Positions 27,369 through 27,808 of a DNA stretch of 27,808 nucleotides are shown in pieces. Source of the stretch: Jimgerdemannia flammicorona (Eukaryota > Mucoromycota > Endogonomycetes > Endogonales > Endogonaceae); the NCBI GenBank assembly GCA_003990745.1, contig RBNI01000693.1, forward strand, positions 1 through 27,808, in the 5' to 3' direction. How positions within the stretch are numbered: position 1 is the first letter of the stretch; the number at the start of each line of letters is the position of its first letter. The notes beneath the pieces were generated by a model, which was not told the origin of the DNA, did not search any database, and worked only from the letters and a program-made list of their open reading frames with translations. A program made the translations under genes and the position numbers.

Positions 27369-27808
27369 ATGGCGAGCAACGAGCATTCTGGTGGACATGG
27401 CGGCCAGGGGGGCAGCAGTGCCTTCGGCTGGCAGCAGGTCGGGAGGAGAAGAGGAGATGGTCTGGGGATGCCAGGGCCGTCGGTGGTTGGAGGTGGCGCT
27501 GGGGGTGGGGGAAGAGGCGGACTGAGGCAGAGAGGTGGGGGGAGGGCGACCTTTGCTGACAAGGTCAGGATGGGGAAGATGGCAGCGGGGCTGGATGGCT
27601 GGTTGGGTCTGGGGAAGGCGGTGCTTTGTTCCGGTGGCGAACAGGGAGGACCCCTCATGGGAGCTTCGGTCGGTATGGGGGGAGGGGGAGTAGGGGTTGG
27701 AGATGTGACTGCTGATGGGGCTGTGACGGGGAATCTGGAAAAAAATCCAGATGTGACGGGGGTTGGCAGATCAGGACAGAAGGAGGGCACGAGGCCCGGG
27801 GACCTGGC
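27369..27808 (+). CDS. Start of an uninterrupted Gly-rich ORF, partial
   Basis: ATG 27369 (MASNEHSGGHGGQGG) opens a frame with no stop to the window end, at least 146 codons. Composition is Gly/Arg/Met/Val-rich with long low-complexity tracts (GGGAGGGGRGGLRQRGGG), then ATFADKVRMGKMAAGLDGW. An Ala/Ser-Phe-Ala-Asp-Lys-Val-Arg segment after a low-complexity head recalls the N-terminus of ORF1/gag-like proteins of some non-LTR retrotransposons; this is a weak impression and no zinc knuckle or RRM is reached within the window. GC- and CpG-rich, in contrast with everything to its left. It could be a young non-LTR element 5' end, a host gene, or sequence brought in by a mis-join. A Pro-rich frame on the other strand is only its mirror. 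Confidence 0.5.
   Translation, partial: MASNEHSGGHGGQGGSSAFGWQQVGRRRGDGLGMPGPSVVGGGAGGGGRGGLRQRGGGRATFADKVRMGKMAAGLDGWLGLGKAVLCSGGEQGGPLMGASVGMGGGGVGVGDVTADGAVTGNLEKNPDVTGVGRSGQKEGTRPGDL

Noticed and set aside
27293..27790. 165-codon Pro-rich minus-strand frame at the right end
   Set aside because: It mirrors the Gly-rich plus-strand ORF (GGN read backwards gives Pro/Ala codons). The plus-strand frame has a sensible start and a non-repetitive end, so the minus frame is a composition shadow.

Overview
The window is eukaryotic repeat DNA with no intact host gene visible. It is a nest of Ty3/Gypsy LTR retrotransposons that decayed mostly by C-to-T/G-to-A transitions, with a foreign-looking GC-rich block at the right end. 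TG...CA LTRs, 5-bp target duplications, tRNA-type primer binding sites, polypurine tracts and C-terminal chromodomains identify three of the copies as chromoviruses. Fungi, plants and vertebrates all carry this lineage. The host is not resolvable from sequence alone: a CpG-methylating fungus or an animal both fit.

Layout. (1) Poly(A), 1-74. (2) Element C, the oldest host element: left part 75-2184 (protease, zinc module, first half of a dUTPase) and right part 22022-23804 (second half of the dUTPase, RT, RNase H). (3) Element B, inserted inside the dUTPase of C with an AAAAT duplication: 5' LTR 2185-4301, gag, dUTPase, protease, RT, RNase H, integrase and chromodomain to 10348, spacer, PPT, and a 3' LTR from 10773. 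(4) Element A, 12334-21490, inserted in the 3' LTR of B with a GTCCA duplication. It has two 803-bp LTRs, gag, dUTPase, zinc module, protease, RT, RNase H, integrase, chromodomain and an extra ORF downstream of pol. (5) The rest of the 3' LTR of B (21496-22021), then the rest of C. (6) Element D, a B-family copy on the minus strand inserted in the RNase H of C: LTR 23805-25867, then chromodomain and integrase up to an abrupt end at 27286. (7) 27287-27808, a CpG-rich segment holding the start of an unbroken Gly-rich ORF.

The main observations concern the extra genes these elements carry. All three chromovirus copies have a third gene of about 276-365 codons after pol. In element A it lies between pol and the 3' PPT. 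In the B family it lies wholly inside the 2.1-kb LTR and is therefore duplicated at both ends of the element. In both settings a TATA-like box sits 72-77 bp upstream of the start codon. Both element lineages also carry a dUTPase, but at different places: between nucleocapsid and protease in A and B, and between protease and RT in C. A CxxC-CxxH-CxxC zinc module accompanies the protease in A and C. An antisense tRNA-like A-box/B-box pair recurs in the spacer after pol.

All copies are broken by nonsense transitions (mainly CGA to TGA), a few single-base indels and lost catalytic residues, so none looks autonomous today. Relative age from nesting: C first, then B and D into C, then A into B.
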